Assembly (NCBI GenBank): GCA_007133365.1
Contig: SLMV01000019.1
Coordinates: 1 to 30,562 of the forward strand
Direction: 5' to 3'
DNA length: 30,562 bases
Source: Clostridia bacterium
GTDB lineage: Bacteria; Bacillota; Sulfobacillia; SLMV01
Shown here: piece after piece, positions 7,774 to 16,590 of the stretch
Layout of the letters: the number at the start of each line of letters is the position of its first letter
How positions within the stretch are numbered: the stretch's first letter is position 1
Made by a program: the position numbers and the translations under genes
The notes under the pieces: generated by a model
Database searches by the model: none
The model's input: only the letters and a program-made list of their open reading frames with translations
What the model was told of the DNA's origin: nothing

Positions 7774-8922
7774 ATGAGGACCCAAAACACCCTCAAAGTA
7801 GGCTTACTCGGCATTGACCGGGAGGGCCGGGGGTTTGGCGCTCGGGCGCACATTCCCGGCATCAAGCACGCACCCGGCGTCGAATTGATTGCCGTTTGCA
7901 CGCGCCGCGAGGAAAGCGCAAAGGCCGCCGCCGAATATTACCAAATTCCCCGCTATTACGCCGGCGTGAATGCTTTGCTTGACGATCCGGATATCGACCT
8001 CATCAATGTGGCGGTTCGGGTTCGCTCTCACTATCCCGTGGTCTGGGAAATTTTACGCCGAGGCAAACACGTATACTGTGAGTGGCCATTGGGCCTTAAC
8101 TCCCAGGAGGCCCAAACGCTGGTCAAACTCGCACGGGAAAAAAACGTCATCACCGGGGTTGGAAATCAAGGACGTTTCGCTCCCGGAACCCTATACATGC
8201 GCGATCTGATTGAAAAGGGCTATATCGGACAACCGCTTTCGTTTCATCTTCGTCAATTTTTGCCCCGTTTCACCATCCGTTCCGACCACTGGTGGTCGGC
8301 CATGGGCGTCGGTGAAGAACATAGCGGTGCGCTTGGGGTCGCAACCGGTCACTTGAGCAACACGCTTCGTACGGTGCTCGGGGAGATCACCCGAGTTGCC
8401 GGTCTTGCGAACACCCTAAAACCCCATGATCGCTATGAGGATACCGGCGAACCCTTCGAATGGACTGCCGAAGATTCCGTTAGCTTTTTGGCGGAAATGG
8501 AAAACGGTACAACCGGAACCTTCCATGTATCCCACCTGGCCAGTGTCCAGATGGGTTTTCAATTCATCGTATTCGGGACCGGTGGGCAACTAGTCCTCAC
8601 CAGTCCCTACAACAGCAATTACAGCCCGCTGACACTTCGGGGCCGAAAATTTAGCGAAGGTCGTCCCGAATCCGGCTACCACGGCGTCGAACTGGAGCCC
8701 CAAGGGCTCGAACCCCTCACCATTCCCAGCGACTATTATTGGGTCGACGATCTGGACGAATCGAACACCGGTCACAATTTAGGCCAGGCAATGGTCGCCT
8801 TCCGCCGCGCCTGGGAGGGAGGCGCAGCATTTCGCCCTAGTTTCGAGGATGGCCTCCGCACGCATCGTCTGGTGCAAGCTTTGAAGACGTCGTCGGAGAC
8901 TCGAACGTGGGTCGACGTTTGA
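7774..8922 (+). CDS. Gfo/Idh/MocA-fold oxidoreductase-like protein with EWP in place of EKP
   Basis: A 382-residue NAD(P)-binding protein of the Gfo/Idh/MocA family, with an N-terminal Rossmann strand (LKVGLLGIDREGRGFGARAH) and the usual second-domain beta sheet. The family's EKP motif, whose lysine is catalytic in characterised sugar dehydrogenases, reads CEWPLG here (Glu103-Trp104-Pro105), so the lysine is absent. The same loss is seen in Gal80-like members, which bind dinucleotide and regulate rather than catalyse. ATG at 7774 has AAGGAGG upstream. It follows the M55 pair in the same direction with a hairpin between. Function may be sensing or a non-canonical reaction; a sugar substrate should not be assumed. 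Confidence 0.82.
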   Translation: MRTQNTLKVGLLGIDREGRGFGARAHIPGIKHAPGVELIAVCTRREESAKAAAEYYQIPRYYAGVNALLDDPDIDLINVAVRVRSHYPVVWEILRRGKHVYCEWPLGLNSQEAQTLVKLAREKNVITGVGNQGRFAPGTLYMRDLIEKGYIGQPLSFHLRQFLPRFTIRSDHWWSAMGVGEEHSGALGVATGHLSNTLRTVLGEITRVAGLANTLKPHDRYEDTGEPFEWTAEDSVSFLAEMENGTTGTFHVSHLASVQMGFQFIVFGTGGQLVLTSPYNSNYSPLTLRGRKFSEGRPESGYHGVELEPQGLEPLTIPSDYYWVDDLDESNTGHNLGQAMVAFRRAWEGGAAFRPSFEDGLRTHRLVQALKTSSETRTWVDV

Positions 8923-8993
8923 ATCGTTTTCGAAAAGGTAATCGTGGTCGATTGACCGATTCTCCGGCCTCTCCTGCCTCATTTCACTTTTCA

Positions 8994-9005
8994 TTCCGAT
9001 CGGAA
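8994..9005. repeat. 12-bp perfect palindrome upstream of the 5-oxoproline operon
   Basis: TTCCGATCGGAA is self-complementary and is flanked more widely by CCTGC/GCAGG, which could give a larger stem. It sits in the 192-bp gap after the Gfo/Idh gene and about 110 bp before the DUF969 gene, so it could be an operator or part of a weak terminator. No other clear promoter was seen in the gap. Confidence 0.4.
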
Positions 9006-9114
9006 AGCAGGATTCTCGAGTAATCTTGCGAATATTAATCATTGAAGTGTCAATTTAGGGCTCGTTTCCGTCAAGATCGGGCCCAATCCATTTAAACGAA
9101 GGAGGTAATGATCA

Positions 9115-9807
9115 ATGGACTATATCAGTCTTATCGGTGTCGTGATCGTGGTCCTCGGTTTGGCCGTTGGTTTCCACCCGGTACCGACAGTGCTGATCGC
9201 GGGACTCGCGTCAGGACTCGTCGTCGGTTTGCCGATCATCGAGCTTTTGGAGATCATTGGCAATGCATTCGTGGCCAACCGAACGATGCTCGTATTCGTC
9301 CTAACCCTACCGGCAATTGGAATGCTCGAAAAGCACGGGTTGAAAGAGTACGCGGGCGAACTCATTCTTCGCATCCAGGCCGCAACGGCCGGTCGTGTGA
9401 CGTTCGTCTACTTCCTGTTCCGCTGGGCCGCCTCAATTTTGGGCCTTCGTCTCGGCGGACATCCCGTCTTCGTCCGTCCCATCGTCTCACCGATGGCGGA
9501 GGGCACCATCGAAGATCGGGAAGAACTCGAAACGAAAGATCCTTACGTTATGGAACGCGTCAAAGCCATGACAGCCGCCTCCGAAAACTACGGTAACTTC
9601 TTCGGCCAAAACATATTTGTCGCAGCAGCCGGACTCATCCTTATCCAAGGTGTTATGGAAGGCGCTGGCTACGAGGTAGAGCTGGCCACCATGGCCCTTT
9701 ACTCCCTCCCGGCCGGTATCGCCTGTCTAATCTTAGCCTTCATTCAATTCAATATCTTCGACGGTTGGCTCAAACGTCGCATTGGAAAAGGCGGTGATGA
9801 TTCGTGA
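9115..9807 (+). CDS. DUF969 membrane protein, 5-oxoproline transporter subunit
   Basis: Integral membrane protein of the DUF969 family, about 230 residues, with hydrophobic helices at both ends (IGVVIVVLGLAVGF near the N-terminus; LPAGIACLILAFIQFNIF near the C-terminus) and family sequence such as EYAGELILRIQ and RLGGHPVFVRPIVSPMAEG. DUF969 and DUF979 proteins are known to occur as a pair and have been assigned as a 5-oxoproline (pyroglutamate) transporter. The ATG at 9115 has AAGGAGGT 8 nt upstream. The stop overlaps the start of the next gene. The downstream pcp gene supports a role in pyroglutamate handling. Confidence 0.9.
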   Translation: MDYISLIGVVIVVLGLAVGFHPVPTVLIAGLASGLVVGLPIIELLEIIGNAFVANRTMLVFVLTLPAIGMLEKHGLKEYAGELILRIQAATAGRVTFVYFLFRWAASILGLRLGGHPVFVRPIVSPMAEGTIEDREELETKDPYVMERVKAMTAASENYGNFFGQNIFVAAAGLILIQGVMEGAGYEVELATMALYSLPAGIACLILAFIQFNIFDGWLKRRIGKGGDDS

Positions 9808-10718
9808 GCGCACTTGAATGGATTTATCTCGCCATCGGTTTGTTTATCATTTACGCAGCCTATGCCAACTTCATGGACAAAGAACATTCACGCGGACCCT
9901 CATCGGGATTGTTTTGGCTGGCCCTCGGTATCACGCTTGCCTTTGGTCAGTTCATACCGGACGTAATCAATGGCCTGCTCGTGGTGCTGCTTGCGGTCAT
10001 CTGCGCCTTCAACGCGGTTCAACGCGGGAGCGCCAAGGAAGTATCGCTTGACTATCGCCAAAAGGAACTGAAACGTTTGGGCTCGCGGCCCCTTCTGGCC
10101 GTCCTGCTCATTCCCGTCTTCGCCTTCGGCTTTACGCTGATCGATATCCCCCAGGCGCCGCTGGTAGGTTTGGGCGTTGGCGCCATCGTTGCGGGTATTG
10201 CGGCGATCCTCTTAACCAATGACAACTTTGGCAGTTTGATGTCGGAAGGTCGGCGCATCAACGACTCCGTTGGCTGGGCCATGATTCTCCCGCCCTTCCT
10301 AGGAGCCTTAGGTGCGATCTTCAACGCCGCCGGCGTTGGCCCGGTGATTGCCGATCTCGTATCCCGGGTGCTGCCGGTGGACAATATCCTTGGGGCCATC
10401 GTGGCGTATGCGGTGGGTATGGCACTCTTTACCATCATCATGGGGAACGCGTTCGCCGCCTTTGCCGTCATCACCACCGGTATCGGGATTCCGCTGGTCA
10501 TCGTCGCCCAAGGCGCCAATCCCAATATCATCGCACCCATGGCAATGACCGCCGGCTACTGCGGAACGTTGGTCACCATCATGGCGGCCAATTTCAACAT
10601 TGTGCCATCGGCCCTGTTGGAATTGAAAGACAAATATCGGGTCATCAAGGAACAGATTCAAGTTGCGATTCCCCTGTTCCTCATCCACATTGCGTTGATG
10701 TACTTCTTTGCATTTTAA
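9804..10718 (+). CDS. DUF979 membrane protein, 5-oxoproline transporter subunit
   Basis: Polytopic membrane protein of 304 residues, second half of the DUF969/DUF979 pair. Hydrophobic segments run through most of the length (WIYLAIGLFIIYAAY at the start, several in the middle, VAIPLFLIHIALMYFFAF at the end). Conserved family-like loops include VGPVIADLVSRVLP, FTIIMGNAFAAFAVIT and APMAMTAGYCGTLVT. The GTG start overlaps the DUF969 stop (GTGA), so the two subunits are translationally coupled. Ends 37 bp before pcp. Family assignment is firm; transport specificity comes from established knowledge of the family and from the neighbour. Confidence 0.9.
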   Translation: MSALEWIYLAIGLFIIYAAYANFMDKEHSRGPSSGLFWLALGITLAFGQFIPDVINGLLVVLLAVICAFNAVQRGSAKEVSLDYRQKELKRLGSRPLLAVLLIPVFAFGFTLIDIPQAPLVGLGVGAIVAGIAAILLTNDNFGSLMSEGRRINDSVGWAMILPPFLGALGAIFNAAGVGPVIADLVSRVLPVDNILGAIVAYAVGMALFTIIMGNAFAAFAVITTGIGIPLVIVAQGANPNIIAPMAMTAGYCGTLVTIMAANFNIVPSALLELKDKYRVIKEQIQVAIPLFLIHIALMYFFAF

Positions 10719-10755
10719 AGGGCAACCATCCCAGCATTAAGGAGGTGCGTGTTCA

Positions 10756-11373
10756 ATGAAAAAGGTACTTATGACCGGCTTCGATGCGTTTGGCGGTGAG
10801 CCGACCAACCCCGCCTCTCGGGCGGTCGAGCGACTTTCGGGAAAGACCATTAACGGTCTTGAGGTCATTACGAAGGAAATCCCGACCGTCTTCGGAAAAG
10901 CCGCGAAGGCGATCCAAGACGATATCGAACGTCTCAATCCGGATGTGGTGATTAATGTTGGTCAGTCCGGTGGCATTCACGCGATCCGAGTCGAGCGGCT
11001 TGCGGTGAACATCGACGATGCTCGAATCAAAGATAACGAAGGAAATCAGCCCGTCGATGAACCCATCGCACCGGAAGGGCCCCTGGCCTACTGGTCGACG
11101 CTACCAGTAAAGGCCATCGTAAATGACCTAGAACAATCCGGCATTCCGGCTTTTGTCTCCTACACGGCCGGAACCTTCGTTTGTAATCACGTGTTCTACG
11201 CCACTCGGCATTACGTAGAGACGCGAAACTTGCCGATCAAGGTGGGATTCATTCACGTGCCCTTCTTGCCGGAGCAGGTCATCGACAAAAAGCCCTATCC
11301 GGTGCCGAGTATGTCGGAAGGCACCATCGCTCAGGCGCTTGAAGTCATCGTCGAGACCATCGGAAACGCCTAA
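10756..11373 (+). CDS. pcp: Pyroglutamyl-peptidase I
   Basis: Cysteine peptidase (family C15) that removes N-terminal pyroglutamate (5-oxoproline) from peptides in the cytoplasm. 205 residues, usual for the family. The catalytic triad is visible at expected positions: Glu80 (RVERLAVN), Cys143 (TFVCNHVFY) and His167 (GFIHVPFLPEQ). The N-terminal MTGFDAFGGEPTNPA is the family fingerprint. The start ATG at 10756 lies 10 nt after AAGGAGG. Together with the upstream transporter genes it forms a pyroglutamate-handling operon, closed by the terminator at 11388-11423. No 5-oxoprolinase gene is visible here, so the fate of the freed 5-oxoproline is not explained by this window. Confidence 0.96.
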   Translation: MKKVLMTGFDAFGGEPTNPASRAVERLSGKTINGLEVITKEIPTVFGKAAKAIQDDIERLNPDVVINVGQSGGIHAIRVERLAVNIDDARIKDNEGNQPVDEPIAPEGPLAYWSTLPVKAIVNDLEQSGIPAFVSYTAGTFVCNHVFYATRHYVETRNLPIKVGFIHVPFLPEQVIDKKPYPVPSMSEGTIAQALEVIVETIGNA

Positions 11374-11387
11374 AGCCAGGCGTCAAG

Positions 11388-11423
11388 AAAGAGCGGGGCC
11401 CATCGTGGGTCCCGCTCTTTTTT
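11388..11423 (+). terminator. Rho-independent terminator after pcp
   Basis: Arms AAAGAGCGGGGCCCA and TGGGTCCCGCTCTTT pair over about 15 bp (one G-T wobble) around a TCG loop and run into TTTTTT. It starts 15 bp after the pcp stop. The clearest terminator in the window. Confidence 0.93.
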
Positions 11424-11515
11424 CGCTTTGGCGAAGTCATCAACGAACGGGTCACCATCGAATGTTTACATAACACCGCATCCAATTTCCTTAAGCACAT
11501 AGAGAGGTGAGCCCC

Positions 11516-13045
11516 TTGGACGAAAATACGACCATCAAAACGTTGGTTCGCGGTCGCTGGATCATCACGGATCCCTCCCTAGGAATGGACGGTATCCTCG
11601 AAGACGGGGCCGTGGCCATCGATGATAAAGGGCAAGTGGGGGACGTCGACGCCTTTGACCGATTAACAGCCAGCCATCCCGAGGCCACCATCGAAGGAAG
11701 CGCAGATGCTTTGGTGATGCCGGGCATGATCGATGCCCATTCTCACGGCATGGGCCTCTCCTATTTCGAACTCGGATTGGGATATGACCATTTGGAATCC
11801 TGGAATCTTCAGTTGCCCAGCGTGGCCCGGCCCGACCCCTATCTCGATCACATTTGGTGCGCCATCAAACACCTTCGCTCGGGCTGCACCACCTTGCATC
11901 ATATGGGCGATAACCCCGACATTGCTGTCCAGAGTTACCGGGATCTCGGCATTCGTTGGGCATTTTCGCTCACGGTAAAAAATCGAAACTTCATCACCTA
12001 TGATGACCCTGCTTTTCTAAAGACATTGCCTGACGAGCTTCACCAGGCGGTTCGCTCCCATATCTTAAAAGATCCGGAACAGGTTAAAAATCAATTTCTG
12101 GATCATTTTGATCGGGCTTGGACCAAATACCATACGCCAGGCACCCCCGTCTTTCTGGGACCGATGGGCGCCCAGTGGTGCACGGAGGATCTCCTCACCG
12201 CCTGCCGTGACCGCGCTAGCAAATACGGGACGCGAATCCATATGCACGGCGTTCAAACCCCATATCAACGAGAAGCACTCCTACGAGAACACGAAAAAAG
12301 CGCCATCGAGTACCTCGCCGATCTTGACGTTCTCGGGCCCAACTTCACCCTGGGACACGGCGTCTGGCTGAACGATCGGGATATGGATCTGCTGGCCGAA
12401 TCGGGGACCTCTCTCACCCATCACGCAAGTTGCAATTTGCACATGCGAAACGGTATCTTGCCCCTTCCCGAATTGTTGGCACGCGGCATTCCCGTCGCCA
12501 TCGGGGTGGATGGCAAAGGGATCAATGACGATGAGGATATGATTCAGGAACTCAAGGTCGTCGAGAAACTTCATCGCCTCTATGATCTAACATTTGGTGC
12601 GCCCTTGCTTTCAGCGGAAACCATCGTGCAAATGGCCACCCAGGGCGGAGCACACGTCCTCGGATTGGAAACCGTCGTGGGCACCTTGACCCAAGGGAAG
12701 GCGGCGGATATCGCAGTCATCGACATGGTGGAGCATCCGTGGATGGATCCGAAAAACTCCCCGTACGAGCGACTGGTGATGCACACGCCCGCCCGTGATG
12801 TTCACACGGTCCTGGTTGACGGTCAGGTGGTCATGCGCGACCGGGAAATCCTCACGCTAGATGAAGAAGCGCTGCTTGACGATCTCTATCAGAGCATCCG
12901 AGATTCGGTCGCACGCGCAGCGCCGACCGATACCGGTCGGACCATGACGGCACTTTATCCCCATGTCAAAGCATTTTATGCCGATTGGGAACCCGTTCCC
13001 AATCAACCTTTCACCCCTTACTATGCCGTCAATCGAAAGTGTTAG
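11516..13045 (+). CDS. Amidohydrolase (TRZ/ATZ / cytosine deaminase-like) 1
   Basis: Metal-dependent hydrolase of the amidohydrolase superfamily, about 509 residues, of the type that deaminates or dechlorinates nitrogen heterocycles. Metal ligands are complete: DAHSHGMG (His75, His77), HMHGVQT on strand 5, GHGVWL on strand 6, and Asp in IGVDGKGIND on strand 8. N- and C-terminal beta-sandwich segments (VLVDGQVVMRD) flank the barrel. The best start is TTG at 11516, 6 nt after AGAGGTG; an in-frame GTG at 11507 overlaps that ribosome binding site. It stands alone on the plus strand between the pcp terminator and a convergent hairpin. Substrate unknown. Confidence 0.85.
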   Translation: MDENTTIKTLVRGRWIITDPSLGMDGILEDGAVAIDDKGQVGDVDAFDRLTASHPEATIEGSADALVMPGMIDAHSHGMGLSYFELGLGYDHLESWNLQLPSVARPDPYLDHIWCAIKHLRSGCTTLHHMGDNPDIAVQSYRDLGIRWAFSLTVKNRNFITYDDPAFLKTLPDELHQAVRSHILKDPEQVKNQFLDHFDRAWTKYHTPGTPVFLGPMGAQWCTEDLLTACRDRASKYGTRIHMHGVQTPYQREALLREHEKSAIEYLADLDVLGPNFTLGHGVWLNDRDMDLLAESGTSLTHHASCNLHMRNGILPLPELLARGIPVAIGVDGKGINDDEDMIQELKVVEKLHRLYDLTFGAPLLSAETIVQMATQGGAHVLGLETVVGTLTQGKAADIAVIDMVEHPWMDPKNSPYERLVMHTPARDVHTVLVDGQVVMRDREILTLDEEALLDDLYQSIRDSVARAAPTDTGRTMTALYPHVKAFYADWEPVPNQPFTPYYAVNRKC

Positions 13046-13055
13046 AAAATGCGTC

Positions 13056-13077
13056 GGGGTGGGCGTTTGCCCACCCC
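13056..13077. terminator. GC-rich hairpin between convergent amidohydrolase genes
   Basis: Arms GGGGTGGGC and GCCCACCCC with a GTTT loop, identical in arm sequence to the hairpin at 7733-7756. It is followed by a small CGAG/CTCG stem and ATTTTGTT, which together could terminate the plus-strand gene. Confidence 0.65.
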
Positions 13078-13123
13078 TCGAGTCGGCTCGATTTTGTTAT
13101 CTAAGGACAATTCTCCGCCCCGT

Positions 13124-14548
13124 TTACCACTCAAGGAAGGTTGGCGGTGAAAGGACATCGACCGAGCGGCCCGCCCGGTCTTTTTCGGGCATCTCCCGCC
13201 AAATGCGCTCACCAATGCTTTGGATTCGATCCCCGAGTCGTTCGGTATCAAGGCCCAAGACCTCACCTTTGTCGACTCGCATCTTCCCGGCCACCATCAC
13301 CTTGTCCACGGCTTCAGAGCCTGCCGAATAGATAAGGTTACGAATCGGGTCACGAACCGGTCGCATCTTGTAATGATTGAGGTCAATAAAGAGGAGATCG
13401 GCCTGACTCCCCGGGGCAATGCGGCCAAGGTCATCCCGTCCGAGCGCGCGGGCACCGCCCAAGGTGGCGGCATTGACACCATCACGCGCCGAAACACTGA
13501 GCGGATTGTTTTCCGCCGCTTTGGATAACACCACCGCCCAGCGAATTTCCTCGAGCATATCTTGTGGATCGGTGTCGGTACCGAGTCCGATATTGAGGCC
13601 CTTCCTCAGATAGGCCCCCATGGCATGCAACAGCGTCCCGCGCCGCCCGAAAACCCACGGGCAATGCGCCAAGTTCACCTGACGTTCGAGCAAAATGTCC
13701 ACATCGCGGGCATACGGAAGGTTGCTATCGGGATGATTCCCGGTAAAGATGCCATGGGCGACGGTTACGTCCGATCCGAGAAGCGAAACCGAATCCAAGA
13801 ATTCGATCGGACTCTGACCATGCCGCGACAGCATGACACCCACTTCCATATGCGACTGGGCAGCATGAATGTGGATCGGACATCCCAAATCATCGGCCAC
13901 CCGACGGGTTTCTCGCAGAAGTTCGGAGGTACAGGTATCGGCTTGCGAGGGCCCCAACATGGATTCAATAAGATCAGGACGTTTCCGGCACGCCTCCACC
14001 CACCGCGCGTTGGCCTCAAGTCCGTCGAATCCCTTCTTCTCATCCCAGTCATATTCCAATTGATGCCCGTCATCGGTCCGCCAGGTGGCGGAATGAAAGC
14101 CCGGAATCAGATAGGCCCGGATCCCCATCTCATCGAAAACATCCGGATGATCCGCATGGCCCATCTCCACCACCGTCGTCACGCCCGACCTTAATAGCTC
14201 CACCAACGAGTAACGCAAGACATCTCGTGTTTCCTCCGGCTTGGTTTCCCGAATTCGCCCGAAATCATACAGGGTCGACATATAAAACCCGGGGCTGCCG
14301 TTGTCCTCCAATAAGCTCTTGCCCATTGGCGAGCCCGACGCATGACAATGGAGGTTGATCCAACCCGGCATGATCAAGTGGGAACCCACATCCATCACCT
14401 CATCAAAATCATCGGGGGCTTCCGACCCATCCCCCACATAGACGATCCGATCCCCCTCAATCCCGACGGCTCCCTGCTTTAGCAATCGATGTTCGCCTTC
14501 TTTGTGCCCCAACACCATACCGGCCCGGTACAAACGTCGTAATCCCAT
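13124..14548 (-). CDS. Amidohydrolase (TRZ/ATZ-like) 2
   Basis: Second amidohydrolase of the deaminase/chlorohydrolase type, about 474 residues. Metal sites are intact: INLHCHASG (His67, His69), IHIHAAQS on strand 5, VAHGIFTG on strand 6, and the aspartate in GLGTDTDPQDM on strand 8. I chose ATG at 14548, 10 nt from AGGAG; ATG at 14557 lies too close to that site and a TTG at 14587 lacks a site. It begins 24 bp after the stop of the upstream amidohydrolase on the same strand, so the two form an operon. It is only distantly similar to its neighbour, so the two probably act on different substrates or successive steps (inference). Confidence 0.84.
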   Translation of the reverse strand: MGLRRLYRAGMVLGHKEGEHRLLKQGAVGIEGDRIVYVGDGSEAPDDFDEVMDVGSHLIMPGWINLHCHASGSPMGKSLLEDNGSPGFYMSTLYDFGRIRETKPEETRDVLRYSLVELLRSGVTTVVEMGHADHPDVFDEMGIRAYLIPGFHSATWRTDDGHQLEYDWDEKKGFDGLEANARWVEACRKRPDLIESMLGPSQADTCTSELLRETRRVADDLGCPIHIHAAQSHMEVGVMLSRHGQSPIEFLDSVSLLGSDVTVAHGIFTGNHPDSNLPYARDVDILLERQVNLAHCPWVFGRRGTLLHAMGAYLRKGLNIGLGTDTDPQDMLEEIRWAVVLSKAAENNPLSVSARDGVNAATLGGARALGRDDLGRIAPGSQADLLFIDLNHYKMRPVRDPIRNLIYSAGSEAVDKVMVAGKMRVDKGEVLGLDTERLGDRIQSIGERIWREMPEKDRAGRSVDVLSPPTFLEW

Positions 14549-14571
14549 TCGGGTCATGCTCCTTTCCATCG

Positions 14572-15987
14572 TCAACGTGAGCCCCAAACATGCGGGGATT
14601 CCGACAACAGATCTTCAAATCCCGATCGTTCTAACATCGCCGTGAATTCCGCTTGCGCTTCGCTCAAAACGGCCGATTCGTCAATCCCAACCGCTACCCC
14701 TTCCAACAACAGAATCTCCCCATCGACAATCACGGTGCTCACGTCCTGACCCGACGTTTCGTACACCAATCGGTGGACCGGCATGACCGGCGGATACTGA
14801 TGGGCCTTTCGGGCATCGACGAGCACCACATCGGCGCGTTTGCCCACCTCCAAAGCGCCCAGATGTTGCTCCACACCCAACGCCCGAGCGGCATCCACCG
14901 TGATCATCTCCAATAACTTACCGGGTGGGAAAATCGCATCATTTTGCTCATGGAGCCGGTGGATAATGGTGGCAATGCGAAGATCCTTAAACAAACAAAA
15001 GGTCCGGTCGGGCCCACTGCCATCCGTACCGATCGCGACCGTGGCCCCAGCATCCAACAGGTTGATGACCGGGCACCAACCCTGTCGAACCAACGCCCGC
15101 GCACTCGGGCAATGCACCACCCGCGTGTCCGTCTCGGCCAAATAGGCCACCTCCTCGGCGCTGATCCCGGCACAGTGCGCTAGCACCGTCCTCGGCCCTA
15201 GAATGTCCAAATGTTCATAAGCGTATGCGATGCCGCCTCCATAGGCATGCGCATTGATCATCACATCGTACGTTTGTGCCAGGCGTATCACCGCCTCGGT
15301 CTGACGCTGTAAGGTATCGTCGCCTAAGCCCGCTGGGTTGCCGATTTGCGATGGGCTGACGTGGATCGAAATGCGATCTCCAAACTCGCCGCGCGTAATC
15401 CGCTCACACACGGCCTCCGTGACCGCAACCGCGGTTTCCCACGAAAACGACGAGGAAACCGGCTCGCCTCCGTGCCAGATTTGCACCGGCTTGGGCCAGG
15501 GCGGCGGTCCCGGCCCCAACCCCAAAATGTCCCGGATGCCAATGGTTTGCATGCCCTTTGCGTGGTGAATCGCCCAGGTGGGGTCATCCGCGCGTGGGAT
15601 GTTGCCCAACATGGAATACCCGGTCGTCACCCCGAATCGCAACCGTTCCAACCCGGCCAGGCGAGCCTCAGCATACCAGAAATCTTCGGTGGCATATTGA
15701 AAATAGACTTTTTCGGCCACTTTCAACCAATTGCCCCCGGGCTGATCCCCCATGGTTTTCACCAACGAGTGGCCGGCATGACCATGGGCATCGATTAGCC
15801 CCGGAATGACCCAATGATCGGTCGCGTCGATGGTTCGTTTGGCCTGATAACTCGGAGCCGTCGACCGGCGACCCACAAAAACTATGTCGGATCCTAAAAT
15901 CAACACCAAACCGTCCTCAATGATTTGCCGCTTTGAATCCATCGTCACCACGGTGCCACCGGATAGGGCCAAATCTGCCGCTATCAT
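14572..15987 (-). CDS. Amidohydrolase (TRZ/ATZ-like) 3
   Basis: About 471 residues, amidohydrolase superfamily, first gene of the minus-strand pair. Complete ligand set: LIDAHGHAGH (His68, His70), INAHAYGGG (His247), LAHCAGIS (His271) and Asp322 in AIGTDGSGPD. Start ATG at 15987 is 8 nt after GGGGAGG; a GTG at 15990 is equally possible. This protein is a paralogue of the degenerate amidohydrolase at 24592-26067: both share the xDFWYAEA/xDWWYAEA, ERLRFGVTTG/ERIRFGVTCG and LFKDL segments. That makes it the intact reference for judging the other copy. Substrate unknown. Confidence 0.85.
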   Translation of the reverse strand: MIAADLALSGGTVVTMDSKRQIIEDGLVLILGSDIVFVGRRSTAPSYQAKRTIDATDHWVIPGLIDAHGHAGHSLVKTMGDQPGGNWLKVAEKVYFQYATEDFWYAEARLAGLERLRFGVTTGYSMLGNIPRADDPTWAIHHAKGMQTIGIRDILGLGPGPPPWPKPVQIWHGGEPVSSSFSWETAVAVTEAVCERITRGEFGDRISIHVSPSQIGNPAGLGDDTLQRQTEAVIRLAQTYDVMINAHAYGGGIAYAYEHLDILGPRTVLAHCAGISAEEVAYLAETDTRVVHCPSARALVRQGWCPVINLLDAGATVAIGTDGSGPDRTFCLFKDLRIATIIHRLHEQNDAIFPPGKLLEMITVDAARALGVEQHLGALEVGKRADVVLVDARKAHQYPPVMPVHRLVYETSGQDVSTVIVDGEILLLEGVAVGIDESAVLSEAQAEFTAMLERSGFEDLLSESPHVWGSR

Positions 15988-16194
15988 CACGCTGTCCTCC
16001 CCTTTCAATTCCCCGAGTGGTTACCGCTTTCAAGTTGAGAATTCTTAGACGCTTCGGCAGGACTCGAATGTTCGTTGGTTCCTGATCATTGTCTTCCTCA
16101 CCCTTTGCTCTCCTGCGAGATGGACAAAGGAAACGGGCTTCCCATCCGGAAATATGAAGTACGATGAAAAAACACGACCCTCAGGAGGTAACCG

Positions 16195-16566
16195 ATGCGG
16201 CCAAAGAAATTTTCCGGAAGTGGATTCGTCAAGTTAATGATTATGAATCTGGCCTTTTTGCTTATCGCCATCCAGTTTCTCTATTGGTTTGAGTTTGAGA
16301 CCGCCATTTTCTTATTCTTTTTTGTCGCCGGACCCCTCATTTCACTGTTTGCGGGGATGGTAGGTTTTTACGTGCTTAAAGTGGATTGGGCCGCGCCCAT
16401 CACCAATACGGTGATCTTCTTTGGCTTTTTCATGCAACTATTCGATGGGCTCACCCTGGGCTATCTCGCCTTGTTAGTCGGCTACACCGTCTTTTGTCTT
16501 CTCGGGGCTTTCCTCATGCGGATTATGCTAAATCGATGGCAGCCTTATGATGCCGACAATCGCTAG
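16195..16566 (+). CDS. Small integral membrane protein, unknown function
   Basis: A 123-residue protein I do not recognise. Four hydrophobic stretches are visible: LMIMNLAFLLIAIQFLYWF, FLFFFVAGPLISLFAGMVGF, ITNTVIFFGFFMQLF, and LALLVGYTVFCLLGAFLMRI. The N-terminus is basic (MRPKKFSGSG), which suggests an inside orientation. ATG at 16195 follows AGGAGG by 6 nt, a very good site, which supports a real gene. It is a single plus-strand gene flanked on both sides by minus-strand amidohydrolases. It could be a small permease component, or a cell-envelope protein unrelated to its neighbours. Confidence 0.75.
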   Translation: MRPKKFSGSGFVKLMIMNLAFLLIAIQFLYWFEFETAIFLFFFVAGPLISLFAGMVGFYVLKVDWAAPITNTVIFFGFFMQLFDGLTLGYLALLVGYTVFCLLGAFLMRIMLNRWQPYDADNR

Positions 16567-16590
16567 GGGGAAGCATCAGACATGATGTCA

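Noticed and set aside
10052..10540. Long antisense open frame inside the DUF979 gene
   Set aside because: It lies opposite a clear membrane protein gene; its composition is that of the complementary strand of hydrophobic codons.
13562..14194. Plus-strand open frame of 210 codons opposite amidohydrolase 2
   Set aside because: The minus strand carries a complete amidohydrolase with all metal motifs; the plus frame has no protein features.
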